This document shows, piece by piece, positions 37,713 to 46,377 of a DNA stretch of 64,000 bases. The notes below the pieces were generated by a model. It was given only the letters and a program-made list of their open reading frames with translations, made no database searches and was not told the DNA's origin. How positions within the stretch are numbered: position 1 is the stretch's first letter; every line of letters starts with the position of its first letter. Origin of the DNA: Aliikangiella sp. G2MR2-5 (lineage in GTDB: Bacteria > Pseudomonadota > Gammaproteobacteria > Enterobacterales > Kangiellaceae); NCBI RefSeq assembly GCF_015687155.1, contig NZ_JADPQF010000001.1, positions 496,001-560,000 of the forward strand, read 5' to 3'. A program made the translations under genes and the position numbers.

Positions 37713-37757
37713 CAAAAATTGGTGTCACAAAAATTGGTGTCAGAGTTAATTAATTCT
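37707..37757 (+). other. Degenerate terminal attC-like site with tandem repeat
   Basis: A GCATAAC box holds the stop of cassette D, but no paired core follows at the expected distance. Instead ACAAAAATTGGTGTC is repeated in tandem (37712-37726, 37727-37741) and then a CAGAG-TTAATTAATT-CTCTG palindrome follows. The site seems eroded. Confidence 0.5.
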
Positions 37758-38104
37758 CTGAAAAATCAAAAAGCGAGGTCAATGTCGATAACTTTGATTT
37801 AGAGATAGATTTACACTGACCCTAAATTTTTCTTGGTATAAAGCCAATCCCCAATAAAGACAAGTTGTTCGATTTGCTGGGGGGACTATGGTTATAGTCT
37901 TAATAATTCTGATGGGGATGTCAGCGTATACGGTAAACACATAAGGTGTTTTATCTACAACAAATTTCACTTAACGAAACGCAGGAAATTGAAATACGGA
38001 AAGGCACGGATTAGTTAACTTTTTAACTAAAAAAGAAAATTTCTTGTAAGAAAGAGATAATCTCCTTCGTCCTATAGGATAGAAGCGCGATAAGGAGAAA
38101 GTCA
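37758..38104. other. Intergenic region right of the cassette array
   Basis: About 350 bp without a convincing gene. A 63-codon minus-strand frame (37779-37970) has no domain or ribosome site. The last 60 bp hold the ECF-type promoter described next. Confidence 0.5.
38044..38073 (+). promoter_or_regulatory. Putative ECF-sigma autoregulatory promoter
   Basis: TTGTAAG (38044-38050) and CGTCCT (38068-38073) are 17 bp apart, close to the TGTAA-N17-CGTC pattern of many ECF promoters. It lies about 30 bp before the sigma-factor gene, which suggests that the factor drives its own operon. Confidence 0.5.
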
Positions 38105-38665
38105 TTGAATAAACAACAACACACGGCCAAAATTGCCGATTTGGCAAACCAATATGGACGCCAGGTGTTTCAAACTGCTTTTCGCTTACTGGGAGATAGC
38201 CATCTGGCTGAAGATATTACCCAGGAAGTCTTTTTAAAGCTGTTTAAGAAAACGCCTGAAGCATTCGACAAAATACTAAACTGGCCTGCTTACCTAAAAT
38301 CCATGGCATCATCGAGTGCCATCGACCAACTAAGACGTCACAAGCGGTTATCAGAGCAACCACTGGAGCCCGGAGAAAATCAGACGAGTTCTTTGGGTAA
38401 TCAGGAGGCCAAAGATCCTTTCGGACACTTGGCGACTCAACGAGATTTGGCGAGCTTTCGTAAAGCTCTGACTGCTCTCACGGCTCAAGACGCTCAAGTT
38501 TTTTGCTTGCGACACGTCGAAGAAATGTCTTATCGAGAGATAGCTGATTTGCTGGATATTTCAACGAGTCTGGTTGGTGTTACTCTGCACCGCGCTCAAC
38601 AGAAGCTTTCTCAATTGTTGGGAGAGTCACAATTTTTAGGAGCAGGTTATGAAATCACAGGATAA
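38105..38665 (+). CDS. ECF RNA polymerase sigma factor
   Basis: 186 residues with a TTG start at 38105, supported by AAGGAG eight bases upstream. Region 2 (about 12-80) has YGRQVFQTAFRLLGDSHLAED and the ITQEVFLKLFK helix. Region 4 (about 120-175) has a helix-turn-helix with DAQVFCLRHVEEMSYREIADLL. A Gln/Asn-rich linker lies between. The downstream gene overlaps by 17 bp and is a membrane protein, the usual place for a cognate regulator. An ECF-type promoter precedes it. Confidence 0.92.
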   Translation: MNKQQHTAKIADLANQYGRQVFQTAFRLLGDSHLAEDITQEVFLKLFKKTPEAFDKILNWPAYLKSMASSSAIDQLRRHKRLSEQPLEPGENQTSSLGNQEAKDPFGHLATQRDLASFRKALTALTAQDAQVFCLRHVEEMSYREIADLLDISTSLVGVTLHRAQQKLSQLLGESQFLGAGYEITG

Positions 38666-39539
38666 TTTGAGTTCTGAATTAAACCATTATGTCGAAGTTT
38701 TAAAGAGTAATGAGCCATCTGAAAAAGATATGCAAAGGATGGAATTTAACTTACAGGCTGCTATTGCCAAACAGGGACAACTTGAGTCGGCGAATGAAGA
38801 GATTCCGTCTGCTAATCAATCGCTCTGGCAAAAGTTAGCTGAGTCTTTTAAAGCAATAGTGCAACTACCCTCGCTGAAATGGGGAGGAGCGGCCGCTTCC
38901 TTAACTGCTTTCATGATTAGTATTGTTTTTTGGGGTGGTAATTCTAGTGTCGCTTTTGCTGAAGTCGTGGCTGAGCTACAAAAAATCACCAGCATGCGCT
39001 TTGTCAGTGAGATGAAAAATCAGGGAAACACAATGATGCAGCTCAAAGTGTTTTATCGACAACCCGGACAAGTGCGTATCGAGACGACGCCTTTGGTTGA
39101 AAATGGCGAAAATGCAACGAGTATAAATGTACTGGATACTTCGTTGGGAAAAGGAGTGATTTTTCTTGAAGGACCAAAGATGGCTATGCCTTTTAACTTT
39201 GAAGCCAACGATCAAAAGTCTTCGCCGCGGGAGAATCCGTTATTCTGGTTCGATGCAATTCATGACTATGACGGGCCGGTAACAGAGTTAGGTTGGAATA
39301 CTGTCAATGGTGTTGACGTTTATGGATTGTCATTTATTGAGTCTGGAGTGGAAATCATCCTTTGGGCGGATAAAAAGTCACATCTTCCGGTTCAGGTGAT
39401 AGTTAGTCAAAAGGATTATAGTGGGCAAGAGTCCTTTTCTATGACTGCCAATGTCGAATTTAACATTCAGCTGGCTAGTGAACTATTTTCGCTGGAGATT
39501 GATAGTTCCTACATTACAGCAGGAGATGAAAATAAATAG
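38649..39539 (+). CDS. Membrane protein, probable sigma-factor regulator with LolA-like domain
   Basis: 296 residues. A cytoplasmic N-terminal part (1-75, with ESANEEIPSANQSLWQ), one transmembrane helix (about 80-100, AASLTAFMISIVFWGG) and a periplasmic domain whose strands (MRFVSEMK, MMQLKVFYRQPGQVRIET, VDVYGLSFIESGVEIILWAD) resemble the LolA/LppX-like lipoprotein-localisation fold. It overlaps the ECF sigma gene by 17 bp. By position and topology it may be an anti-sigma factor whose periplasmic domain senses lipids or lipoproteins, though no zinc anti-sigma motif is seen at the N-terminus. Confidence 0.7.
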   Translation: MKSQDNLSSELNHYVEVLKSNEPSEKDMQRMEFNLQAAIAKQGQLESANEEIPSANQSLWQKLAESFKAIVQLPSLKWGGAAASLTAFMISIVFWGGNSSVAFAEVVAELQKITSMRFVSEMKNQGNTMMQLKVFYRQPGQVRIETTPLVENGENATSINVLDTSLGKGVIFLEGPKMAMPFNFEANDQKSSPRENPLFWFDAIHDYDGPVTELGWNTVNGVDVYGLSFIESGVEIILWADKKSHLPVQVIVSQKDYSGQESFSMTANVEFNIQLASELFSLEIDSSYITAGDENK

Positions 39540-39615
39540 GCAGAACTGATGTGAAACCACTGTTAGTGGTGATTAGTGTGGCATCCTGAAATTTACTCAG
39601 GTTGCCACTTGCTCA

Positions 39616-40173
39616 TTATCTTCTATTGGAAATGATTCTCGAGTCTAGCGTCCATACTTTCTTATCTGTACTTGTATGGCTTTCCCAGCGAAAGCTATTC
39701 TTATTTATACTATGAAATCGAATTTTCATAAAAGTCTCCTGTCCATCTATTGATTTTCTGGTCGCACTTAAATGAATTTCGTCGTCTATTTTATCGCCAA
39801 TGAAATCCTCGAATGAAGGCCCGCCCATTACGGCTAAATAGGTATGTTTCCATTGTTCTATCTGCGGAGAAAAGCTACGCAACGTAGTTCCTGCATAGAC
39901 TAAATCACCCTGTGGATTAAACATCCTAAAATCGTCTTGAACCATATTGCCGTTAAAAGTATATCTTCCATCCCATTGGCAGTTCGCCCTGTTTTTTACA
40001 TCGCCATTGGCATCGAGCTTTTGCCACTCGCAGCTCCAATTTCCGATCAAGAATTCATAGTCTTTTTTCTTTGCAATAAAATCCTTCTCTTTGTTGGATT
40101 CCGCTATGGAAGCATTGCTCACCAGAGACAATGTGAGTGATAAAATGATGCAAGGGATAGATTTGAGAGACAT
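39616..40173 (-). CDS. Exported DUF1579-like protein
   Basis: 185 residues from ATG 40173, chosen because AAGGAG is five bases before it; a GTG two codons earlier overlaps that site. A signal peptide ends at about ASIAES. The mature part (LIGNWSCEWQKLDANGD, then WDGRYTFNGNMVQDDFR and EQWKHTYLAVMGG) resembles the lipocalin-like DUF1579 family, whose members are calycin-type barrels with unknown ligands. It is alone, convergent with the sigma-factor operon. Confidence 0.65.
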   Translation of the reverse strand: MSLKSIPCIILSLTLSLVSNASIAESNKEKDFIAKKKDYEFLIGNWSCEWQKLDANGDVKNRANCQWDGRYTFNGNMVQDDFRMFNPQGDLVYAGTTLRSFSPQIEQWKHTYLAVMGGPSFEDFIGDKIDDEIHLSATRKSIDGQETFMKIRFHSINKNSFRWESHTSTDKKVWTLDSRIISNRR

Positions 40174-40359
40174 AGCCACTCCTTTAGTTGATATGTTGGA
40201 TTTGATGTGCTGGATTCGATGTGTTGATAATCTAGTCCGGACTAGCTAAAACACAATATAGAAGGTGCGAAACACTTGCTTCCAGTGATGAGGTTAGTGA
40301 TTTGTGAAATGTTTTCACGAACTCGTCTGGTTATCTAATCCAATTCCATGGTTTCGTAT

Positions 40360-41046
40360 TTAGTCAGAAACCACCAGTTCATAGCTAAGATCCAAGCCTG
40401 CGGTGTCAATAGCATTGATAGACAGGTAGTAAATATCACCAACAACTGGTGTAAAAGTAAAAGACTGACCGTTACTGGATAAACCGTTCAGTGTAGACGC
40501 TATAACATTTCCCTCTGAATCGTACAGTTCGATATAAATATTGGTATCTTGATAGAAAGGCGTTGTACAGTTGCCTGGCTCTCGACACACATAGGCAACG
40601 TGCAGATTTCCCGAGCGAGAAGCAAAAACAACCATATCGGTAACATCGTTAATAGAGTTAATCGTACCACTAATGGAAACCGTTGCCCCTTGCTGCATAA
40701 TAAATGCCAGTGCCTGCTCAAAATTGTCGTTTGGCTCTTGTTCGTTAGTCTGAGAAATGCCAGCTAACGCATCGAGATAGTCTCCGCTAATAATTCCGGC
40801 AGCAAAATCCTGCTCGGGTAAATCGTCAATACAGTCGACCTGCTCTGTACACTGGCCACTGTACCAGGCAAACGCTAAAGAAATACCAAAGGGATCATTG
40901 AATGAGTTGGAAGGGCACAGGTAAATGCTGCTTCTAAAGCAGATTTTTGGCTCCTCGCTTTCGCTGCCACCGCCACAACCAAGGAGGCCTAAAATGATGG
41001 CTGTACCGACAAGGCAGATCAAGCAACTGATTTTAAATAGAGACAC
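40360..41046 (-). CDS. Lipoprotein with pre-peptidase C-terminal-like domain
   Basis: 228 residues with a GTG start. The hydrophobic N-terminus ends in LLGCGGG, a good lipobox, so it is anchored to a membrane through Cys24. After a Cys-rich region (QCTEQVDCIDD), residues about 105-228 carry a PPC-type beta-sandwich: NEQEPNDNFEQAL start, SISGTI strand, a D-x-V-x-F segment, then FTPVVGDIYYLSI and LSYELVVS. PPC domains usually sit at the end of secreted proteases; here it stands with no catalytic domain. Function unknown. Confidence 0.72.
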   Translation of the reverse strand: MSLFKISCLICLVGTAIILGLLGCGGGSESEEPKICFRSSIYLCPSNSFNDPFGISLAFAWYSGQCTEQVDCIDDLPEQDFAAGIISGDYLDALAGISQTNEQEPNDNFEQALAFIMQQGATVSISGTINSINDVTDMVVFASRSGNLHVAYVCREPGNCTTPFYQDTNIYIELYDSEGNVIASTLNGLSSNGQSFTFTPVVGDIYYLSINAIDTAGLDLSYELVVSD

Positions 41047-41165
41047 TTTTATAACCTGGTTAACTAATGCTGATAATTTGGCTAATAAAAATTAATAGCC
41101 TTTTTCTAGTATAGCCCAGAGTCTTAAAGTATGAGATTGTCGGAACTCATTAATTGATCTATTTG

Positions 41166-42761
41166 TTAGACTTTAGATACCTGATTTAAATGCTCATAAC
41201 TATAAGTTGCGTACTCTCCGGCGTTATATAGTTCGCGATTTAAATTAAGCAAGCTACTAACTTCTATATTGGTAAGTTCCGGTTCTGAATCAACTTCTAA
41301 CAAGGCTTGCTGGCCCTGTTCCAGACAAAGCTTCAAATTGACTCGATAATCTTCCAAATCTTGTTGTGACAAAAGAATGCCTTTGGAAGTGAGTGACTCA
41401 AGTAATGCGCCGAACATTTGTTTTAGATCTTCAAAAAGATTTCGAGAGGGCTGAAAAATAACGCTTTCTGATTGGACCGCCCCTTGTTCTGATTGCAGTT
41501 TTGAAACGTCATGGATTACATCATTGAGTGACTTATAGGAAAAAATCGCGTATCTGACTACTTGCCTGAGTTGTTCAACCTCTTTGACCTCATTCTCTTT
41601 TAAAGCGTGTTTTTGTAGGCGTTGACAGAAACGCAGAATTTCTCCCTCGATTGCTTTTAAATGATAGTAGGTCTCCTTTCTTTGCGAGTAAGGAATCTCC
41701 AGAAGCTTTTGATTAGCTCGCAAAGCTCTCGATAACAGTTCTCGCGACTCGTTCTGGAGTGCCTGAATTGCAATTGCCGGAATATCGAGTGGAACTTTAT
41801 TGATGTAGTGGGCGTGTGAGACAGTTTTGTCTTTAAATTTTTGTTCGAGAAAATGACTGAATTTGGAAAGTGCCGGTAAAAAAATGAGTATCCCTGTAAA
41901 ATTAAACAAGGAATGAAATGCTACCAGCTGGTACAAAGGATCATTTATCTTCAGCCAATGGGTGATAGTGACAATAAATGGCAATAGAAGTAAAAAAGCA
42001 ATAATGTCAGTGATGACATTAAATAACAGGTGCGCCATCGCCAGTTGTCTTTTAATTCCTGCTCCCCTGATACTGGCCAACAACACTGTGGATGTCGTTC
42101 CTAAATCGGCACCGATAACAATTGCCCCTGCCTGTTGTAATGAAATCGCTTCAATATTCAACGCGCTCAAAGTGATCATCATTGCTGCTGAACTGGATTG
42201 AATTATTCCACTAAGCAGGATTCCAAAGAATAGAAAATAGAAACTGGATTGATTTTGCAGAGATTTAATCTCAAAATGCTGTGCCAGACCTTGCGCTGAA
42301 CCTTTCATCAGGTCGAGCCCCATCAATATTAATCCTATAGCGATAAAAGCCCAGCTCCAGTTTTTCAATTTTTCATAGGATGAAAACACATATATCAGTC
42401 CACCCAGACCAACCAGGTAGATAGCGAATGCGGTAAAATTGAGTTTAAAACCAATAAAAGTCGCCAGCCAGCCGGTAAAAGTGGTTCCCAGGTTTGCGCC
42501 TATCATGACTCCTATGGCGTTAAATAAAGGTAATATTCCTGCACCACATAGTGCCAAAACAATTAAACCTACGAGTGAGCTGCTTTGTACCAGTGCGGTA
42601 GATACAATTCCGGTACCTATCGCACCCATGCGGTTATCGGTATGCTGGATAATCGTTTTTTGAAGACGACCGCTGGCGGATTGTTTGAACGCCTGTTCAA
42701 GCTGTTTCATTGCAAATAGAAACAGTCCAATCCCTGTAATAAACTCTAGTAGGGAAGTCAA
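41166..42761 (-). CDS. Na/Pi cotransporter family protein with PhoU-like tail
   Basis: 531 residues with a TTG start nine bases after the AMMECR1 gene. Two inverted Na/Pi-cotransporter repeats are visible by their QSSS motifs: IVSTALVQSSSLVGLI (about 55-70) and GIIQSSSAAMMITL (about 185-200), among eight or more helices to about residue 310. The C-terminal third (about 320-525) is helical and PhoU-like. The family imports phosphate with sodium (NptA/YjbB) or exports it. It is co-oriented and nearly contiguous with Memo and AMMECR1 genes. Confidence 0.9.
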   Translation of the reverse strand: MTSLLEFITGIGLFLFAMKQLEQAFKQSASGRLQKTIIQHTDNRMGAIGTGIVSTALVQSSSLVGLIVLALCGAGILPLFNAIGVMIGANLGTTFTGWLATFIGFKLNFTAFAIYLVGLGGLIYVFSSYEKLKNWSWAFIAIGLILMGLDLMKGSAQGLAQHFEIKSLQNQSSFYFLFFGILLSGIIQSSSAAMMITLSALNIEAISLQQAGAIVIGADLGTTSTVLLASIRGAGIKRQLAMAHLLFNVITDIIAFLLLLPFIVTITHWLKINDPLYQLVAFHSLFNFTGILIFLPALSKFSHFLEQKFKDKTVSHAHYINKVPLDIPAIAIQALQNESRELLSRALRANQKLLEIPYSQRKETYYHLKAIEGEILRFCQRLQKHALKENEVKEVEQLRQVVRYAIFSYKSLNDVIHDVSKLQSEQGAVQSESVIFQPSRNLFEDLKQMFGALLESLTSKGILLSQQDLEDYRVNLKLCLEQGQQALLEVDSEPELTNIEVSSLLNLNRELYNAGEYATYSYEHLNQVSKV

Positions 42762-42770
42762 TGAGCAGCC

Positions 42771-43337
42771 TTAGTCAATCACATCTGTTGTATATCGAAA
42801 TACACGAATATTTTCATGCCAGAAGCCTTGGTCTAATCCTGCTTTTTGTTTTAAATGGGCTAAAAAGATTTCTTTTTCTGGTAAATCTTTCCAGACGCTT
42901 GGAAGAAAGGTTCCTTTATGACCATTAAACTTTAAGATTAAGCCATCGACATTCGGGTTAATTTGAGAAAGCAGATCCGCTTCGCTGGCGAACTCAATTT
43001 CGCTCGGTGGAGATAAAATTGAAACTGAAATATGCAGTAGAGGCTCCTCGATCGAATTAACCGGCGGAAAACGAGGATCGTTAAATGCCGCGGCATAAGC
43101 ATGTTCGGCAACATCCTGGATTAACGGCTGGTATGGCTCCAGAGTACCAATACAACCGCGAAGTTGATTCCCTTCTTTAAGGGTTACAAAGCTGGCGCCT
43201 TGCGCTTTTAAATTATCTGAATATTTTTCTAGCTCTAAAACCGGAGGCTCTTTATAGGTCAAGCCGTACTGAATTGCATGATGGGCAACCTGTAAAATAT
43301 TTTGCTTGTCTTTTAGTGTCAGTTTAGTAGATGGCAT
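42771..43337 (-). CDS. amrA: AMMECR1-domain protein (AmmeMemoRadiSam system protein A)
   Basis: 188 residues. The AMMECR1 domain is complete, with the invariant LRGCIGTLEPYQPLI and the AAAFNDPRFPPV segment. Bacterial members occur with a Memo protein and a radical SAM enzyme (AmmeMemoRadiSam A and B). The biochemical role of the system is not established. It overlaps the Memo gene by 14 bp and is followed nine bases later by the transporter gene. No signal peptide. Confidence 0.93.
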   Translation of the reverse strand: MPSTKLTLKDKQNILQVAHHAIQYGLTYKEPPVLELEKYSDNLKAQGASFVTLKEGNQLRGCIGTLEPYQPLIQDVAEHAYAAAFNDPRFPPVNSIEEPLLHISVSILSPPSEIEFASEADLLSQINPNVDGLILKFNGHKGTFLPSVWKDLPEKEIFLAHLKQKAGLDQGFWHENIRVFRYTTDVID

Positions 43338-44118
43338 AGGCCCCGTATCCTACAACGCGAGAGTGATCGCCGGCAGTATCGCCGGAGTTACATTGACTGA
43401 GTGTTGAGACTTTCCAGTTTTTTTCTTTGGCTATTTTGAGTAGAGCGTTAATTCCTGTACTGCCGCAAGCGCGGTTATGGTCAATGAGTTGATACTGACC
43501 GTCCTCAATAAGTTGCGTAGTCTGCAGATCGATACGTCGCGCCGTATTGTAATCGTGAAAATGACTTAAATCTGAGCTTACCAGTAATAGCGTTCCTGGT
43601 AGATCAAGTAAAGGAGAAAGCACTTCTGCGACTTTCTCTGAAGATACGTCGCCAAATACTATCGGCAAAATAGGCATTTCACCATAGATGCGTTGAACAA
43701 AGGGCAGTTGAACTTCAATGGAATGTTCCTGCTGATGTGCCGGGTCATTAACTTGTACCTGGGCAAAGCGTAATGCTATTGACAAGGCCTCTTTATCGAT
43801 GGGAAGCTCGCCCAATGGTGTCGAGAAATAGTCGCAAGAGGGGACTGCCAGTCCGTGAATGAACACTCGATGACAAGGGCCGATAATAACAATGCGCTCA
43901 ATATTGAGATCGGGTTTTAGTAGTTGATAGGCCTGAGCTGCGGTAGTGCCTGAATATTGGTAACCGGCATGTGGAACAATTAATGCTTTTACTGGATGTT
44001 GAATGGAACCTGCGATCGGCGTCACCGACTCAAATAATAGAGCCAGCTGGTTGGTTAACCGCTTGGAATCTGCTGAATAGAAAGAGCCCGCAACTGCCGG
44101 AGGTCTTACGCTAATCAT
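43324..44118 (-). CDS. amrB: Memo-family protein (AmmeMemoRadiSam system protein B)
   Basis: 264 residues, the Memo length. IVPHAGYQYSGTTAAQAY, GPCHRVFIHGLAVPSCDYF and a SSDLSHFHDYNTARRID region carry the His/Cys residues that form the metal-binding, dioxygenase-like pocket of human Memo1. It is the first gene of Memo-AMMECR1-transporter. Human Memo1 has been linked to copper or iron binding; for bacterial members only the conserved partnership is known. Confidence 0.93.
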   Translation of the reverse strand: MISVRPPAVAGSFYSADSKRLTNQLALLFESVTPIAGSIQHPVKALIVPHAGYQYSGTTAAQAYQLLKPDLNIERIVIIGPCHRVFIHGLAVPSCDYFSTPLGELPIDKEALSIALRFAQVQVNDPAHQQEHSIEVQLPFVQRIYGEMPILPIVFGDVSSEKVAEVLSPLLDLPGTLLLVSSDLSHFHDYNTARRIDLQTTQLIEDGQYQLIDHNRACGSTGINALLKIAKEKNWKVSTLSQCNSGDTAGDHSRVVGYGAYAIY

Positions 44119-44251
44119 CCTGCAACCTCAATGTTAGTGTCAGAAATGATAAAATTGCTTCGATAATAAGCATAGCGCGACAAAGGGCGCCGTTCAACTG
44201 CGCCCTGGAATATTGTCTCGGATTAAGACTCAATCTCCAAATAATCGAAAA

Positions 44252-44674
44252 TCAGTCTATCGCAATATGGCGTTGCTGGCTGGTTGGTGTTTCCGTCTTT
44301 CTCAAATGGAGTATCAACAAACCATCCTTAAACTCGGCTTTAATATCATCTTCCCGAACGTCATCTGGTAGATTAAAACTTCGTTCAAAAGAGCCATAAA
44401 AGCGTTCCATTGTATGCAGCTTTTTATCTTCCTTTTCAAATTTTCTATCACCGCTAATTGTCAGATATCCATTAGCAGTAGCTACCTTGATATTTTCTTT
44501 CTTGACTTCTGGAAGTTCGGCTTTAATGAGATATTCATTGGCATCTTCGGTGACATCAACTAGTGGCTTCCAGTTTGTCTCAAAGCCATTATCATGCGAA
44601 AAATTTAACATTCGAGATTTTGGTGTGAAAAAGTCGTCAAATTCTCTGAAGGGATTCCATCTTACCAGGCTCAT
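44252..44674 (-). CDS. Small heat-shock protein, Hsp20/alpha-crystallin family
   Basis: 140 residues from ATG 44674 (MSLVRWNPFREFDDFF), chosen because AGGAG is nine bases upstream; a TTG two codons earlier is too close to it. The alpha-crystallin domain spans about 38-128, with the WKPLVDVTEDANEYLIKAELPEV start split by a turn and the GLLILHLRK end. It holds unfolding proteins as an ATP-independent chaperone. It sits between the Memo/AMMECR1 genes and the divergent radical SAM gene. I saw no sigma-32 promoter upstream by eye. Confidence 0.95.
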   Translation of the reverse strand: MSLVRWNPFREFDDFFTPKSRMLNFSHDNGFETNWKPLVDVTEDANEYLIKAELPEVKKENIKVATANGYLTISGDRKFEKEDKKLHTMERFYGSFERSFNLPDDVREDDIKAEFKDGLLILHLRKTETPTSQQRHIAID

Positions 44675-45002
44675 AATCAATCTCCTCTTGTTTATGATGT
44701 TAAAAATTAACTGCCAAAAATAAGTAAAGAAAACACAACTTTTACTCTGGCTATTTTAAGACGAAAATCTAATCCGAATTTTGACCCAGGTCATGCTGGT
44801 GGTTGCTTGCTTTTAAATTGCTGGCACGTATTATGCGCTGCGTTAGCAAATGAAAAATCTATTCAATATTAGCGATTACACATTAAAGTGCTGCAAACAA
44901 ATATATTGCTCAATGAAATAATGAAAAGCAGGTTAAAGACTATTTTTCATAAGCCTTAATTGATGAGCTTGCTTTTTAGGAAAATACCACCATGATTGAA
45001 TT
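44675..45002. other. Divergent intergenic region hsp20 / radical SAM
   Basis: About 330 bp, AT-rich, no gene. Promoters of both divergent genes must lie here. No clear palindrome or riboswitch-like structure was noted. Confidence 0.45.
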
Positions 45003-46076
45003 ATGAATACTTCAATTCACAAAACGCAGTATTGGCATCGGCTGGAAGATGGTCGAGTGCAGTGTGATCTATGTCCGCGTTATTGCAAGTTAAAAAAAGG
45101 ACAGAGAGGACTTTGTTTTATTCGCCAAAACGAGGAAGATAGGCTAGTGTTAACTTCCTATGGGCGCTCCAGTGGGTTCTGCATTGATCCTATTGAAAAA
45201 AAGCCACTTAATCATTTCTATCCGGGAAGTTCTGTTCTTTCATTTGGCACTGCTGGTTGTAATTTAGCCTGTAAGTTTTGTCAAAACTGGGATATCAGCA
45301 AGTCTCGAGAAATTGACAAGCTGGGCTCAAAGGCAACACCACAACAGCTGGCTGATACTGCGCGTGAATATGGATGTAAAAGCATCGCGTTTACCTACAA
45401 TGACCCGGTTATCTTTCATGAATACGCAATCGATGTTGCCCAGGCTTGTCATGATTCCGATATTTCAAGCGTTGCAGTAACTGCCGGCTACATATGTGAG
45501 GAGCCTCGAAGGGAATTTTTTAAATATATGGACGCTGCCAATGTCGATCTAAAAGCGTTTACCGAGAGCTTTTATTACAAATTGACCGGCGCTCACCTGC
45601 AACCTGTGTTAGATACTTTGCTTTATTTGAAGAAGGAAACAGATGTCTGGTTGGAGCTGACAACCTTGCTCATTCCGGGAAAGAACGATTCCAGCGAAGA
45701 GCTGGAAGCTATGACCCAGTGGGTTGTCGAAAATCTGGGCCCTGAAGTTCCCATGCATTTTACTGCATTTCACCCTGACTGGAAAATGCAGGATATCCCT
45801 CACACACCCGACTTAACACTTTCCCGAGCCAGAGAAATTGCAATGAAAAACGGCATCTTCTACGCCTATACCGGTAATACTCATGACAAAGCTGGGCAGA
45901 GTACCTATTGTCATCACTGTGGGGAGTTAGTTATTGGCCGCGACTGGTATACGCTTAGTGACTGGAATCTGGATGCTGGCGGTAAATGTACTGCCTGTGG
46001 AGAGGCTGTTCATGGTGTTTTCGAGGCAAAACCCGGTACCTGGGGAGCAAGACGGTTGCCCGTTAGAATTGCCTGA
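45003..46076 (+). CDS. amrS: AmmeMemoRadiSam system radical SAM enzyme
   Basis: 357 residues. The radical SAM cluster motif is in AGCNLACKFCQNW (CxxxCxxC). An N-terminal Cys set (CDLCPRYCKLKKGQRGLC) and C-terminal pairs (CHHCGEL, CTACGEA) suggest extra metal or zinc sites. FTYNDPVIFHEY and the HFTAFHPDWKM segment are typical of this PflA-like subfamily. It is the third member of the Memo/AMMECR1/radical SAM group, here on the opposite strand and separated by hsp20. The substrate is unknown. Confidence 0.93.
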   Translation: MNTSIHKTQYWHRLEDGRVQCDLCPRYCKLKKGQRGLCFIRQNEEDRLVLTSYGRSSGFCIDPIEKKPLNHFYPGSSVLSFGTAGCNLACKFCQNWDISKSREIDKLGSKATPQQLADTAREYGCKSIAFTYNDPVIFHEYAIDVAQACHDSDISSVAVTAGYICEEPRREFFKYMDAANVDLKAFTESFYYKLTGAHLQPVLDTLLYLKKETDVWLELTTLLIPGKNDSSEELEAMTQWVVENLGPEVPMHFTAFHPDWKMQDIPHTPDLTLSRAREIAMKNGIFYAYTGNTHDKAGQSTYCHHCGELVIGRDWYTLSDWNLDAGGKCTACGEAVHGVFEAKPGTWGARRLPVRIA

Positions 46077-46257
46077 TTTTCTTGCACATTTCTTAGTTAA
46101 CTTCTTATCAATCTACTCAAAAAAATTTTCTGTGTACAAAATTTTATTACTTTTAATTATGTTTTTAAGCATTAGGGTTGCTTGTTATCTGGATTCTACT
46201 CGGGCAATATAGTCGAATTGTCGGAGCGATTGTATTATTAACATTAATACTGATGGT

Positions 46258-46317
46258 ACTGAAATTAAAAATACTGAAATTAAAAATACTGAATTTGAAA
46301 ATACTCAATTTAAAAAT
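46258..46317 (+). repeat. 15-bp tandem repeat, four copies
   Basis: Units of the form ACTGAAATTAAAAAT occur four times in a row; the last two differ at a few positions. It is non-coding on the available evidence and could vary in copy number. Confidence 0.85.
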
Positions 46318-46377
46318 ACTTAACCGAAAATCAGCAAAGCGAAAAACCGTAAAATAGCAAACCGAACCTTAAGCAAA

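Noticed and set aside
37779-37970. 63-codon minus-strand frame right of the cassette array
   Set aside because: No ribosome site or family, composition like the non-coding surroundings; opposite to the cassette direction.
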